Assembly (NCBI RefSeq): GCF_011007365.1
Contig: NZ_WFKM01000017.1
Span: 16,872-80,871 of the forward strand
From: Sphingobacterium sp. xlx-96
Lineage (GTDB): Bacteria > Bacteroidota > Bacteroidia > Sphingobacteriales > Sphingobacteriaceae
Length of the DNA: 64,000 nucleotides
Reading direction: 5' to 3'
Part shown: positions 43,927-51,950 of the stretch, in pieces
Layout of the letters: the number at the start of each line of letters is the position of its first letter
Position numbering within the stretch: position 1 is the stretch's first letter
Translations under genes and position numbers: made by a program
The notes under the pieces: generated by a model
Database searches by the model: none
Told to the model about the DNA's origin: nothing
Seen by the model: the letters and a program-made list of their open reading frames with translations, nothing else

Positions 43927-44681
43927 CTGATTTCTATATCCTCAGCTATTAATTGTTCATTTATCTTTCTAGCAAATAGAATTGCTTCCGCATTGTCCCC
44001 GTGCAGACATATGGTATCCACCTGTATATCCACCTCAAGCCCTTGCATTGATATTACTTTCCCCTCCTTGATCATTCGGATCACCTGCTGGGCAGCTCGT
44101 CTGTAGTCATGGATTAGCGCATCTGCATCTTGTCTAGGTGTTAGGCTACCATCGTGCTGGTAGGTACGATCAGCAAATACTTCGCTGTATACAGTCAGCC
44201 CTTTTCCCCTTCCTGCGGTGATCGACTCACTCCCCGATAGGCCGAATAGAATCAATCCGGGATCTATATCAAATACCGCCTGTGCGATGGCATCGGCAAG
44301 GTCGCGCTTCCGTGCAGCCATATTGTAGAGTGCCCCGTGCGGTTTGACATGCTGGAGTTTCAGTCCTTTTGTCTTGGCACACGCTGCAAGAGCGCCTATC
44401 TGGTACACCATCAGTTCATAAACCTCGCGCGGTGTGACCTGTATTTCCCTTCTGCCAAAACCCAGTAGGTCCTGAAATCCAGGATGAGCACCTATCCGTA
44501 TAGGATAGGCCGCCGCCAGTTGTAAGGTCCGCATCATGGTCGAAGGATCGCCCGCATGAAAACCACAGGCTATATTTACCGACGACACATAAGGTAGTAT
44601 AGCTTTATCATCACCCATTGCCCAAGGGCCAAAACTCTCACCCATATCGCAGTTGAGGTCTACTGTGTATTTATTCGTCAT
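43923..44681 (-). CDS. pxpA: 5-oxoprolinase subunit A
   Basis: 252 aa, LamB/YcsF family: VDLNCDMGESFGPWAMGDD, VNIACGFHAGDPSTMMRT and QHVKPHGALYNMA are full matches. With PxpB and PxpC it forms the ATP-dependent bacterial 5-oxoprolinase, turning pyroglutamate into glutamate. It overlaps pxpC by 11 bases and the transporter gene by 4, so translation is probably coupled. Confidence 0.94.
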   Translation of the reverse strand: MTNKYTVDLNCDMGESFGPWAMGDDKAILPYVSSVNIACGFHAGDPSTMMRTLQLAAAYPIRIGAHPGFQDLLGFGRREIQVTPREVYELMVYQIGALAACAKTKGLKLQHVKPHGALYNMAARKRDLADAIAQAVFDIDPGLILFGLSGSESITAGRGKGLTVYSEVFADRTYQHDGSLTPRQDADALIHDYRRAAQQVIRMIKEGKVISMQGLEVDIQVDTICLHGDNAEAILFARKINEQLIAEDIEIR

Positions 44682-45630
44682 ACTTGAACGCTATTGCACG
44701 GTTTAATTGCTGTAAGTTTTTGAAGCGGAGACGTAATAATTCTTGCGCCTCATCAATTGTAATAAATTTAAAATCAATCTGATCCATTGGTGCCATCTGC
44801 GCTAGCAAAGGCAGGTCTATAGTCGCCACCTGAGCGATCACGGGGTATCCTCCCGTGGTAGGATGATCGGCCATCAGTACGATGGCATTTCCCTGAGGTG
44901 GTACCTGAATGGTACCAAACGTGACTGCCGAGGACAACATCTCCGTTTTTTCTTTGAGACGTAGTGGATTAGATTCCAAGCGATATCCCATACGATCAGA
45001 AGCACGGTTTAAAGTAAAAGTACCGGACAGGAAGTCTAGATGCGCAGACGTATCAAAGCGCTCAAATTGTGGGCCCGCCGTGACCCGGATCGTCCGGATG
45101 GCAAGATCACCGTATAGAGAAGGATTCATCTGCCAGTTAAACTCAGTTTTTGCCCCCACATAAGGGCTACGAAATCCGATATGATCGTGTTTCTTTAATG
45201 CTCGGCCCTCATATCCGCCTATTCCGGCTTTGATATACGTGGAGCGGCTTTCTAATACCTCAGGAATGTCCAGTCCTCCATAAAAACAGATATAACTGCG
45301 ACATCCCGAAACAGTTTTTCCAAAAGAAAGCGCTCCTCCTTGCGGTACAAAAACCGGCTTCCACATCGCTATAGGTGTTCCATCTATGGTAGGAGATAGG
45401 TCGCCTCCAGTTATACAAATCAATTGGTCTTTCTCAAAATAGAGCGTAGGCCCCAGATTCGTACACTCTATCGCAGCCTCTCCCTCTTTGTTGGCTAGGA
45501 TGGCGTTTCCCAGCTGCAATGCCCAGGTATCCATAGCACCGCATACCGCTATCCCATATCGTTGGTACCCGTATCGACCGAGATCTTGTATACTCGTCAG
45601 TAGCCCCGCTTTGAACACCCTAATACCCAT
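44671..45630 (-). CDS. pxpC: 5-oxoprolinase subunit C (biotin-dependent carboxyltransferase-like)
   Basis: 319 aa, KipA/AHS2 family: AGLLTSIQDLGRYGYQRYGI at the start, GAMDTWALQLGNAILAN, and ADHPTTGGYPVIAQV near the C-terminus. A subunit of 5-oxoprolinase. Overlaps pxpB and pxpA by 11 bases each. Confidence 0.93.
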   Translation of the reverse strand: MGIRVFKAGLLTSIQDLGRYGYQRYGIAVCGAMDTWALQLGNAILANKEGEAAIECTNLGPTLYFEKDQLICITGGDLSPTIDGTPIAMWKPVFVPQGGALSFGKTVSGCRSYICFYGGLDIPEVLESRSTYIKAGIGGYEGRALKKHDHIGFRSPYVGAKTEFNWQMNPSLYGDLAIRTIRVTAGPQFERFDTSAHLDFLSGTFTLNRASDRMGYRLESNPLRLKEKTEMLSSAVTFGTIQVPPQGNAIVLMADHPTTGGYPVIAQVATIDLPLLAQMAPMDQIDFKFITIDEAQELLRLRFKNLQQLNRAIAFKYDE

Positions 45631-46306
45631 AATTGTCCTGTATTAAATGCTCAAAATCTTCTTTATCGACAGTCACAAACCGTAGCCGATCACCAGCTTC
45701 CAAGTAGGATGGTTTATCCCGATGCACATCAAACAGTCGTAGTGGTGTATGACCTATGATCTGCCAACCTCCTGGTGTTTGCATAGGATAGATACCGGTC
45801 TGTTGTCCCGCAATACCCACCGCTCCGGCATGGATCTTCAGTCGGGGCACTTCTTTGCGTGGTGTCGCGATACTGCTATCCATACCACCCAAATACGGAA
45901 AACCGGGTACGAACCCGATCATGTATACCAGATACTCATTCTTACTATGTATACGGATTACTTCTTCCACGCTCAGCCCATTATACTGTGCCACGTATGC
46001 CAGATCAGGACCATTGTAATAAACCGGGATTTCCTTTACCATAATGGATTGGGGCTGCTGTTCCGGTATATTTTTTAACACGTCGGAGAGCGATTTGATT
46101 AGCTCCTCATATCGAATCGTCAGCGGATCGTAGTAGATGGTTATTGTCGTATAGGCGGGCACATACTCCACGATACCAGACTTAGTCCAGTTCGCAAGAC
46201 AAGCTACTACTTTTCTTATCTGTATGTTCACTTCTTCCGAAATATGGTCACCAAAAGACAAGACGACAGATCGATCGCCTAGAGGATAATATCTTATGGT
46301 GTCCAT
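45620..46306 (-). CDS. pxpB: 5-oxoprolinase subunit B (KipI-like)
   Basis: 228 aa, AHS1 family: YYPLGDRSVVLSFGD at the start, YMIGFVPGFPYLGGMD, and QTPGGWQIIGHTPLRLFD. It is the first gene of the pxpB-pxpC-pxpA-transporter unit. In Bacillus the KipI homologue also inhibits a histidine kinase, but nothing in this window points to that. ATG 46306 fits the family start; the frame is open to ATG 46330. Confidence 0.92.
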   Translation of the reverse strand: MDTIRYYPLGDRSVVLSFGDHISEEVNIQIRKVVACLANWTKSGIVEYVPAYTTITIYYDPLTIRYEELIKSLSDVLKNIPEQQPQSIMVKEIPVYYNGPDLAYVAQYNGLSVEEVIRIHSKNEYLVYMIGFVPGFPYLGGMDSSIATPRKEVPRLKIHAGAVGIAGQQTGIYPMQTPGGWQIIGHTPLRLFDVHRDKPSYLEAGDRLRFVTVDKEDFEHLIQDNYGY

Positions 46307-46409
46307 AATTTGCATGTTATAACTACACAAAGATTACAATTATCCTGCTATAATCAAATCTTAAGGTCAAATATGACGCACTGGTCTTTAATAAATTGTT
46401 GATCAATCT

Positions 46410-46781
46410 TTAAATAAAGATTAATGATAACGATGCCAGGTTACATATCTCAAATTGAATTAAATATTCTGTCTCTTTTAGAGGGTATCCATCTTCAGAC
46501 TGGAATGCCCTATCGGTAACGACAAATTCGTACGCTTTATCTTTCTGGATATTCAATTCAAGCCATAGCGTCTTTCTGTCTTCGCTAAAACCTATGATCT
46601 TTTCGAGAGGAAAGTACGCTCTACCTTTTTCGGAAAACTTTATCGAGGTGCCATCTTTCATTGGTTTGGAAAAGACAATACCTATCTTTTTTGTTATAGA
46701 GGCTATTACCTTATCCTCCCCAATAGGCGTTACACATTCGACGGTGGGACATTCCCATTTGGATTTAATAACCTTTGGAAA
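46410..46781 (-). pseudogene. Remnant: C-terminal Ig-like (Big_5-type) domain without a start
   Basis: From a TGA at 46782-46784 the minus strand is open for 123 codons with no good start. It reads like the terminal domain of a larger secreted or cytosolic Bacteroidota protein: KKIGIVFSKPMKDGTSIKF, GFSEDRKTLWLEL, YEFVVTDRAF, then EDGYPLKETEYLIQFE. The SKPMxDG...YEFVVTDxxFxSxDGYPL pattern is a common C-terminal Ig-like unit. The rest of the protein is absent, since the upstream gene ends 14 bases before. Confidence 0.6.
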
Positions 46782-46797
46782 TCACATAAGCTTCTAT

Positions 46798-47433
46798 TTA
46801 CCCCTCATTCGTACTAAATCCATGCTCTTTCAATACGTCTTCCGGCACACCAGTCCAAACTCCCGGTTTGTTGCCCACATAACCTAAATCATCAATTCCA
46901 ATCTTCGAGGTATAAAATCCTGATGCGGTTAAATTCCGTAGAGTCTTAAAAAAATTAACACCTTGCTCCACTTCAGGATTGTTTTTCGAAGGAAAAGCGA
47001 TCTCATCCAAGAGGGCTACCTGCTGGTTTTCTTTACAGTTCTTAAATGCCTGCCCAAATTTTTTTTGGCAACGGATATCTATCCATTTTAGCCCGCCTCG
47101 CATCGGCGTTTTATATTCTGGCATATCTTTAACCATAAACTCTATAAAATCGGGCACGCCAGCTTCCGAAGCACTCCCTGAAAAGTCGTCCTTTGGAATA
47201 ATATAGTCTGCCAGTATTGCAATGGTAGCCATCTCATGTTCAGAAAAAAACTGCTCTTCGTATAAGTTTAAATTTCTTTCATGTTCAAAGTCTTGAATAC
47301 CGGGCAACTTATCGTTAAGATTTTTTGTTGCATTCGAACTATTGCTTTGTTTTTCTTGGCTACAAGATTTTGTAAGAATTCCAGTTCCTGCTGCTAGAAA
47401 ACCAAGTGCTTTTAGTGAATCTCTTCTATTCAT
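46798..47433 (-). CDS. Gluconate 2-dehydrogenase subunit 3-like small subunit
   Basis: 211 aa. An N-terminal Tat-like signal (MNRRDSLKALGFLAAGTGIL, then KSC) is followed by EQFFSEHEMATIAILADYII PKDD and GVPDFIEFMVKDMPE, which match the small subunit of FAD-dependent sugar/gluconate dehydrogenases. It helps export and assembly of the catalytic GMC subunit, whose gene ends 4 bases upstream. The pair oxidises a sugar or sugar acid in the periplasm; the substrate is unknown. Confidence 0.86.
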   Translation of the reverse strand: MNRRDSLKALGFLAAGTGILTKSCSQEKQSNSSNATKNLNDKLPGIQDFEHERNLNLYEEQFFSEHEMATIAILADYIIPKDDFSGSASEAGVPDFIEFMVKDMPEYKTPMRGGLKWIDIRCQKKFGQAFKNCKENQQVALLDEIAFPSKNNPEVEQGVNFFKTLRNLTASGFYTSKIGIDDLGYVGNKPGVWTGVPEDVLKEHGFSTNEG

Positions 47434-47437
47434 AGCA

Positions 47438-49174
47438 TTAGCTGTTTAATTTTTTATTTTCTTCAAGTATGTATTCTGCCGTACGCATAGAGAGGGCTAG
47501 GATAGTCCATGTTAGGTTTTTGTCTCCCTGTTGTACAAAAGGTCCTGCATCTACCACGTATAGATTTTTGCAGTCATGTGCCTGTCCCCATTTGTTTAAC
47601 ACAGATTTTTTTGGATCATTTCCCATACGTGTCGTACCGCCTTCATGTATGATTTTCCCTGGAGCTTCTAGACCATAGAGTGTATCTGCGCCATGTATTT
47701 TAGATGTTATAACTGCACCCATTTCGTGCATAATAGATTGGAAAGTTTCTTGCATGTGCTTCGCTTGGAGAATTTCCTCATTTGCCCATTTATAATTGAA
47801 ACGCAATATTGGAATACCGAATTTATCCACCTTATTAGGGTCTATTTCGCAGTAGTTGTCTATTCTTTCTATCGCTGTACCGCGACCGGCCATACCCACA
47901 TTTGAACCATAAAAACGTCTATATTGTTCTTTCAATCCACTGCCATATCCCATTTCTCCCATTGGTTTTCCGTCTTTACTAGGGATTTTATCTCCCAACT
48001 CAGCTGTTCCACCAAAAATTCCGTAGGACGGCATCCGCATTCCTCCTCCATATTCAATATGATACCCTCTGGGGAAATCTAGTTTTTTGTTGTCTAACCA
48101 CCAGGGTGAGTATATGTGTACGCTACCAACACCATCCTCATTGTACCTTTTTCTATCTAGGAGTTGAGGAAGAAAACCACTAAGACCGGCTCCTGTCGAG
48201 TCGTGTAGATATCTCCCCACCAAGCCTGAGCTATTTCCAATACCGTTAGGGTGCGCCGTTGATTTAGAATTCAGCATTAAACGTGCACTTTCACACGCAC
48301 TAGCTCCTAATATTATCTTTTTACCTTTTACAGTATACTCTTGCAGGTCTTTAGTATCCACATAAGAAACACCGATAGCTTGCCCTTCGTCATTTGTCAG
48401 TACTTCCCGTACCATGGCATTATCAATAACCTTGAGATTCCCAGTTTTCATCGCTGGAATAACCAAGCACGATGAAGACGAAAAGTCGCCATATACCTTA
48501 CATGCCCGGCCACATTGCCCGCAATAGAAACATGTGCCTCGGTCTTTCGCTCCGGGCAAAGGCTCTGTCAGTACAGAACCGCGGCCTGCAATTACTGGGA
48601 CTCCAGCTTTTGCACCTCCTTTACGGATGTAGAGCTCATTCAAGCGTGGTTTAGGTGGTTTTAAGAAAATCCCATCAGGTTCATTATGTATACCTTCTAC
48701 AGTACCGTAAATACCTATCATACGGTCTATGCGATCGTAATAAGGCTTCACTTCATCGTAGGTAATCGGCCATGCGTCAGTGAGGTCATCCTTTGGTTGA
48801 AAGTCATCGGGGCCCATTCGTAACGAAATTCTGCCCCAGTGGTTAGTTCTTCCACCTAACATCCGGGCTCGAAACCATTCAAATTCTGTCCCATTTGTTT
48901 TGCTGTAAGGCTCGCCATCTATTTGCCAACCACCATATGCGGCATCAAAATCACCAAACGGCCTAGTTGTGCTAGCCCCTCTTCTCGGTGATTCCCATGG
49001 CCAGCGGAGCTGTAAAGCGTCTATCGCTGGGTCGTAAAAAGGCCCTGCCTCGAGCATAAGTACCTTTAAGCCAGCATGGGCAAGTATATATCCTGCCATA
49101 CCACCTCCAGCCCCCGAACCTACAACTATTGCATCATAGTTTTCATTTGATTCAATAATTTGAAATGTTTTCAT
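47438..49174 (-). CDS. GMC family FAD oxidoreductase (sugar/gluconate dehydrogenase-like catalytic subunit)
   Basis: 578 aa. FAD-binding GxGxxG motif in DAIVVGSGAGGGMAGYILA (residues about 13-31), LEAGPFYDP, RMLGGRTNHWGRISLRM, and CFYCGQCGRACKVYGDF (Cys-rich patch). The C-terminal active-site region has HEGGTTRMGNDP and VVDAGPFVQQGDKNLTWTILAL. Works with the small subunit encoded directly downstream. Start at ATG 49174 is preferred to 49195 because FAD-domain homologues begin here. The gene faces the sensor kinase across a 200-base region with regulator-like repeats. Confidence 0.88.
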   Translation of the reverse strand: MKTFQIIESNENYDAIVVGSGAGGGMAGYILAHAGLKVLMLEAGPFYDPAIDALQLRWPWESPRRGASTTRPFGDFDAAYGGWQIDGEPYSKTNGTEFEWFRARMLGGRTNHWGRISLRMGPDDFQPKDDLTDAWPITYDEVKPYYDRIDRMIGIYGTVEGIHNEPDGIFLKPPKPRLNELYIRKGGAKAGVPVIAGRGSVLTEPLPGAKDRGTCFYCGQCGRACKVYGDFSSSSCLVIPAMKTGNLKVIDNAMVREVLTNDEGQAIGVSYVDTKDLQEYTVKGKKIILGASACESARLMLNSKSTAHPNGIGNSSGLVGRYLHDSTGAGLSGFLPQLLDRKRYNEDGVGSVHIYSPWWLDNKKLDFPRGYHIEYGGGMRMPSYGIFGGTAELGDKIPSKDGKPMGEMGYGSGLKEQYRRFYGSNVGMAGRGTAIERIDNYCEIDPNKVDKFGIPILRFNYKWANEEILQAKHMQETFQSIMHEMGAVITSKIHGADTLYGLEAPGKIIHEGGTTRMGNDPKKSVLNKWGQAHDCKNLYVVDAGPFVQQGDKNLTWTILALSMRTAEYILEENKKLNS

Positions 49175-49284
49175 AAAACCGTTTATATTAATCAATATTT
49201 AGCATTTTCATCATTACGAACTTTATTAAAAGCTTTCTTTATGCAAAATGAGAAAAAAACTAAAGAACTGATTCCTCCGGATTG

Positions 49285-49300
49285 TTAACGACTTGTTAAT
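49285..49300. promoter_or_regulatory. Two 11-bp-spaced TTAAC-like half-sites between GMC operon and kinase
   Basis: TTAAC at 49285 and TTAAT at 49296, exactly 11 bases apart (TTAACGACTTGTTAAT). The same element occurs four times upstream of susC. Such 11-bp direct repeats are the usual binding pattern of OmpR/PhoB-type regulators, and one is encoded nearby. Confidence 0.5.
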
Positions 49301-49347
49301 AGTGCTGCTTTTGTAACACGTTATTGGTAAATATTATGCGATTTATT

Positions 49348-49355
49348 TAGGTTTG
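49348..49355 (+). promoter_or_regulatory. -7 box TAGGTTTG for the two-component genes
   Basis: Exact TAnnTTTG match, with TTG at 49324-49326 spaced 21 bases as a -33 candidate. Leader of about 20 bases. Confidence 0.6.
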
Positions 49356-49377
49356 AGAAATACTAACTAATTATTTC

Positions 49378-50808
49378 ATGCTAAAGAAGACGAAAGAGCG
49401 CTTGTTGTCCAGTACTATGTTAAAAGTTACGGCAAGCCTCTGTTTTATTATTTTATTAGGACTGCATTATAAGCTTATTTCAGACGCATACGAGACCAAA
49501 AATACCGAGCTATTTCGCGTTGAGAAAGAGCGGATAAAGGCTGCGTATGAAAAAGCCATCATTAATGATAAGCTATTTCCAGGAGGGCAACATATCATTG
49601 ATAGCATCCTGTCGGTAGAAATGCTAAAAGAACTGGAAATGCTACATCAAGCAAACAGTTCAAAACTTTATACTATCAGTAATGATCTCTATCGAGACAT
49701 TCTAGTAGCTTTGAAAAAAGATAATAACATCGATTCCCTCCTGTACAATATTTACCTTGAGCAAGGTTTAGATGCCGATACTATTGACCACACATTAGTG
49801 ATACACACCTTTTTGATCACTTTTGATGGCAAAGAGTATCTACCTTTTGGGTAAAAACCCGATCAAGCTTTTCAACCAACCTTACTTTCGGGCAAATGGG
49901 ATATTGTTCATCCTTCCAGCCTAGTATCCACTATTACCGTTTCCGATCCGATTCCTTATACCTACAGGTTTGGTTTTGCATTGTATATTCAACAAGATCA
50001 CGCTATTTGGCATACCCTCATTGGGATTTTACCGCTATTATTTCTTTCAGGTATCAGTATTCTACTCCTGTTATTTGTATACTTTGTAACATTCAACAAT
50101 TGGATAAAGCAAAAAAAAATGAACGAAATAATCAGTGATTTTGTCAATAGCATAACCCATGAATATAAAACCCCGATATCGACCATTAAAGTCTGTGTTA
50201 AGAACCTTCAACGTGAAGCAGTAGATAAACTGCGTATGGACACCATAATATCGGGCTTGTCTATTATCGAGAGGCAATCAGATCGTTTAAACAACCTCAT
50301 GGATAAGGTTATCTACGCGAGCATGTTTGATCCAGTATGCATTGAGAAGACAGAGCAGCCCATAGTTCAAGATCTTGAGACTGTATTAAATGATCTTCGG
50401 TTAAAATTCCAACTGAACGAGAAGATCATTATTCACTCGCATTTAGAGGCAAAAGACCTTTACATCAAATACAACTTGTTTCTTTTTACAACTGTTTTAA
50501 TTAATTTGGTTCAAAATGCGGTCAAGTTTAATGATTCTGACTTTATTCAAGTAATAGTGGAACTAAAAGAAATAGATGATAGATTGTCGTTATCTGTATC
50601 CGATAATGGTATAGGTATTTCAGAAGAAGATCAAAAGCGGGTATTTGATCGTTTTTATCAAGGTAAAACATCTAGAAATCGGGGTGGTATAGGCTTAGGT
50701 CTTTATTATGTAAGACGGTTGGTTGTTACACATAATTGGACAATTGAGGTTAGATCCAAACTGAATACAGGTACTACTTTTAAAATTACAATCCCAAAGT
50801 ATAAATAA
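49378..50808 (+). pseudogene. Sensor histidine kinase interrupted by one in-frame TAA
   Basis: Codon 159 (49852-49854) is TAA. The frame then goes on without shift for 318 codons, and the protein on both sides belongs together: TM1 (about 17-35), a periplasmic domain with FPGGQHIIDSIL that crosses the stop (LSGKWDIVHPSSLVSTI), and TM2 (about 215-235). The kinase core follows with H-box SITHEYKTPISTI, N-box INLVQNAVKF, and G-boxes SDNGIGISEEDQ and GGIGLGLYYVRRL. Total 476 codons, normal for the family. As it stands only the first 158 residues or an internal start (e.g. ATG 50119) would be made. Could be a true mutation, a base error or read-through. Confidence 0.87.
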
Positions 50809-50816
50809 AGTACATT

Positions 50817-51500
50817 ATGAAAAACAAGATTCTTTTGATAGAAGACGATTTAGACCTCGGCGAGCAGACTACCTATTACTTGCGATCATCCGGGTTTGAT
50901 ATCACCTGGAGCAAAAACGCTACAGAAGCTTTGTCCTCATTACAATTGAATACTTTTAACCTTCTTTTGGTAGATATTCAGATGCCCGATATGGATGGTT
51001 TTGAGTTGCTACGAAAGGTACTGTTAATCTATCCTCAACAGCGATTTATATTTTTAACAGCTCGAGATAATAAAGAAAGTAAGATCCGAGGATTAAAGCT
51101 TGGCGGAGAAGATTACGTTACAAAACCATTCGATATTGAAGAGCTTTCCTGGCGTATTCATAATATTATAAACCGTCAACAGGTGCGTCAAACTTCTGAT
51201 TTGATTATTGGAGATATTCGATTGCTCCAAGATCAAATGATGTTATCATTTCCCAACAAACACCAGGTCAGCCTAACAGAGCGAGAGTTTGAGGTTTGGA
51301 AATATTTTGCCTTAAATACAAATCGTGTTTTGAGGAGAGAAGACATCTTGTTGGCTGTTTGGGGCGAGAACGACTACTTTCTTGGCCGAAGCTTAGATGT
51401 TTTTGTTTCTCGAATACGCAAGTTATTGTCTTACTCTCGTAATGTACAGCTAGAAACCGTTTATAAAGTCGGGTTCATTTTTAGGGCACCAAGCACCTAA
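50817..51500 (+). CDS. OmpR-family response regulator
   Basis: 227 aa. Receiver domain: acidic pair IEDDLDLGE, phospho-acceptor Asp in LLLVDIQMPDMDGFELL (about residue 53), and Lys in YVTKPFDIEEL. The C-terminal winged helix has VSLTEREFEVWKYFALNTNRVLRREDIL and SLDVFVSRIRKLL (recognition region). It starts 8 bases after the kinase. The 11-bp repeats in front of the kinase gene and of susC are its likely targets. Confidence 0.92.
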   Translation: MKNKILLIEDDLDLGEQTTYYLRSSGFDITWSKNATEALSSLQLNTFNLLLVDIQMPDMDGFELLRKVLLIYPQQRFIFLTARDNKESKIRGLKLGGEDYVTKPFDIEELSWRIHNIINRQQVRQTSDLIIGDIRLLQDQMMLSFPNKHQVSLTEREFEVWKYFALNTNRVLRREDILLAVWGENDYFLGRSLDVFVSRIRKLLSYSRNVQLETVYKVGFIFRAPST

Positions 51501-51950
51501 TTTCTATCTATTAACAAGTTGTTAACAAGCGAATAACATTTGATTAACAAGTTCATTTGACAATGAGCCGTATCTTCAAATTGCTAATTATTTGAAGTAC
51601 TTCAGCTCATTATTAATGTATATAATAACTAACTGAAGTTTAGCTTTTCTCGCATCACGGATCCAAATATGGTTGTTTTAGATGTAATCTTTTGCAACAA
51701 ATTATTTGGGATAAAGGAGAAGGTGTCTTGAGCTTCTGAAGCTGTATTTCCTTTTATTTGATTCAAAGCAGCGAGGAGCAGAATTTGGTAGTTAGTATGT
51801 GTTCAAGTGGTTTTTTTAACCCGATTTGAAGTGCATTTATAGTTTATAATATAGACTTACTAAATAATAAAACCATCGTAGGAGTTGTTATTTTGATTAA
51901 CAATTATTTTTAACAAACTAAACTTATGTACAAGCACTAACCGATTACTT
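51501..51950. other. susC upstream region
   Basis: 450 bases with no gene. It holds the four-unit repeat described separately. A near-consensus box TTATTTTG lies about 65 bases before the susC start. No terminator is seen after the response regulator gene, so read-through into susC is possible. Confidence 0.5.
51511..51554. promoter_or_regulatory. Four tandem 11-bp direct repeats upstream of susC
   Basis: Units start at 51511, 51522, 51533 and 51544: TTAACAAGTTG, TTAACAAGCGA, ATAACATTTGA, TTAACAAGTTC. The period is exactly 11 bases, one helix turn, as in binding sites of OmpR/PhoB regulators. They begin 11 bases after the stop of the response regulator gene. Inference: sites through which this regulator controls susCD. 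Confidence 0.7.

Noticed and set aside
49378..50808. Frameshift explanation for the split kinase
   Set aside because: The distance from the first start to the downstream frame is a multiple of three and translation through the TAA gives continuous family-like sequence. So it is a nonsense codon, not an indel.
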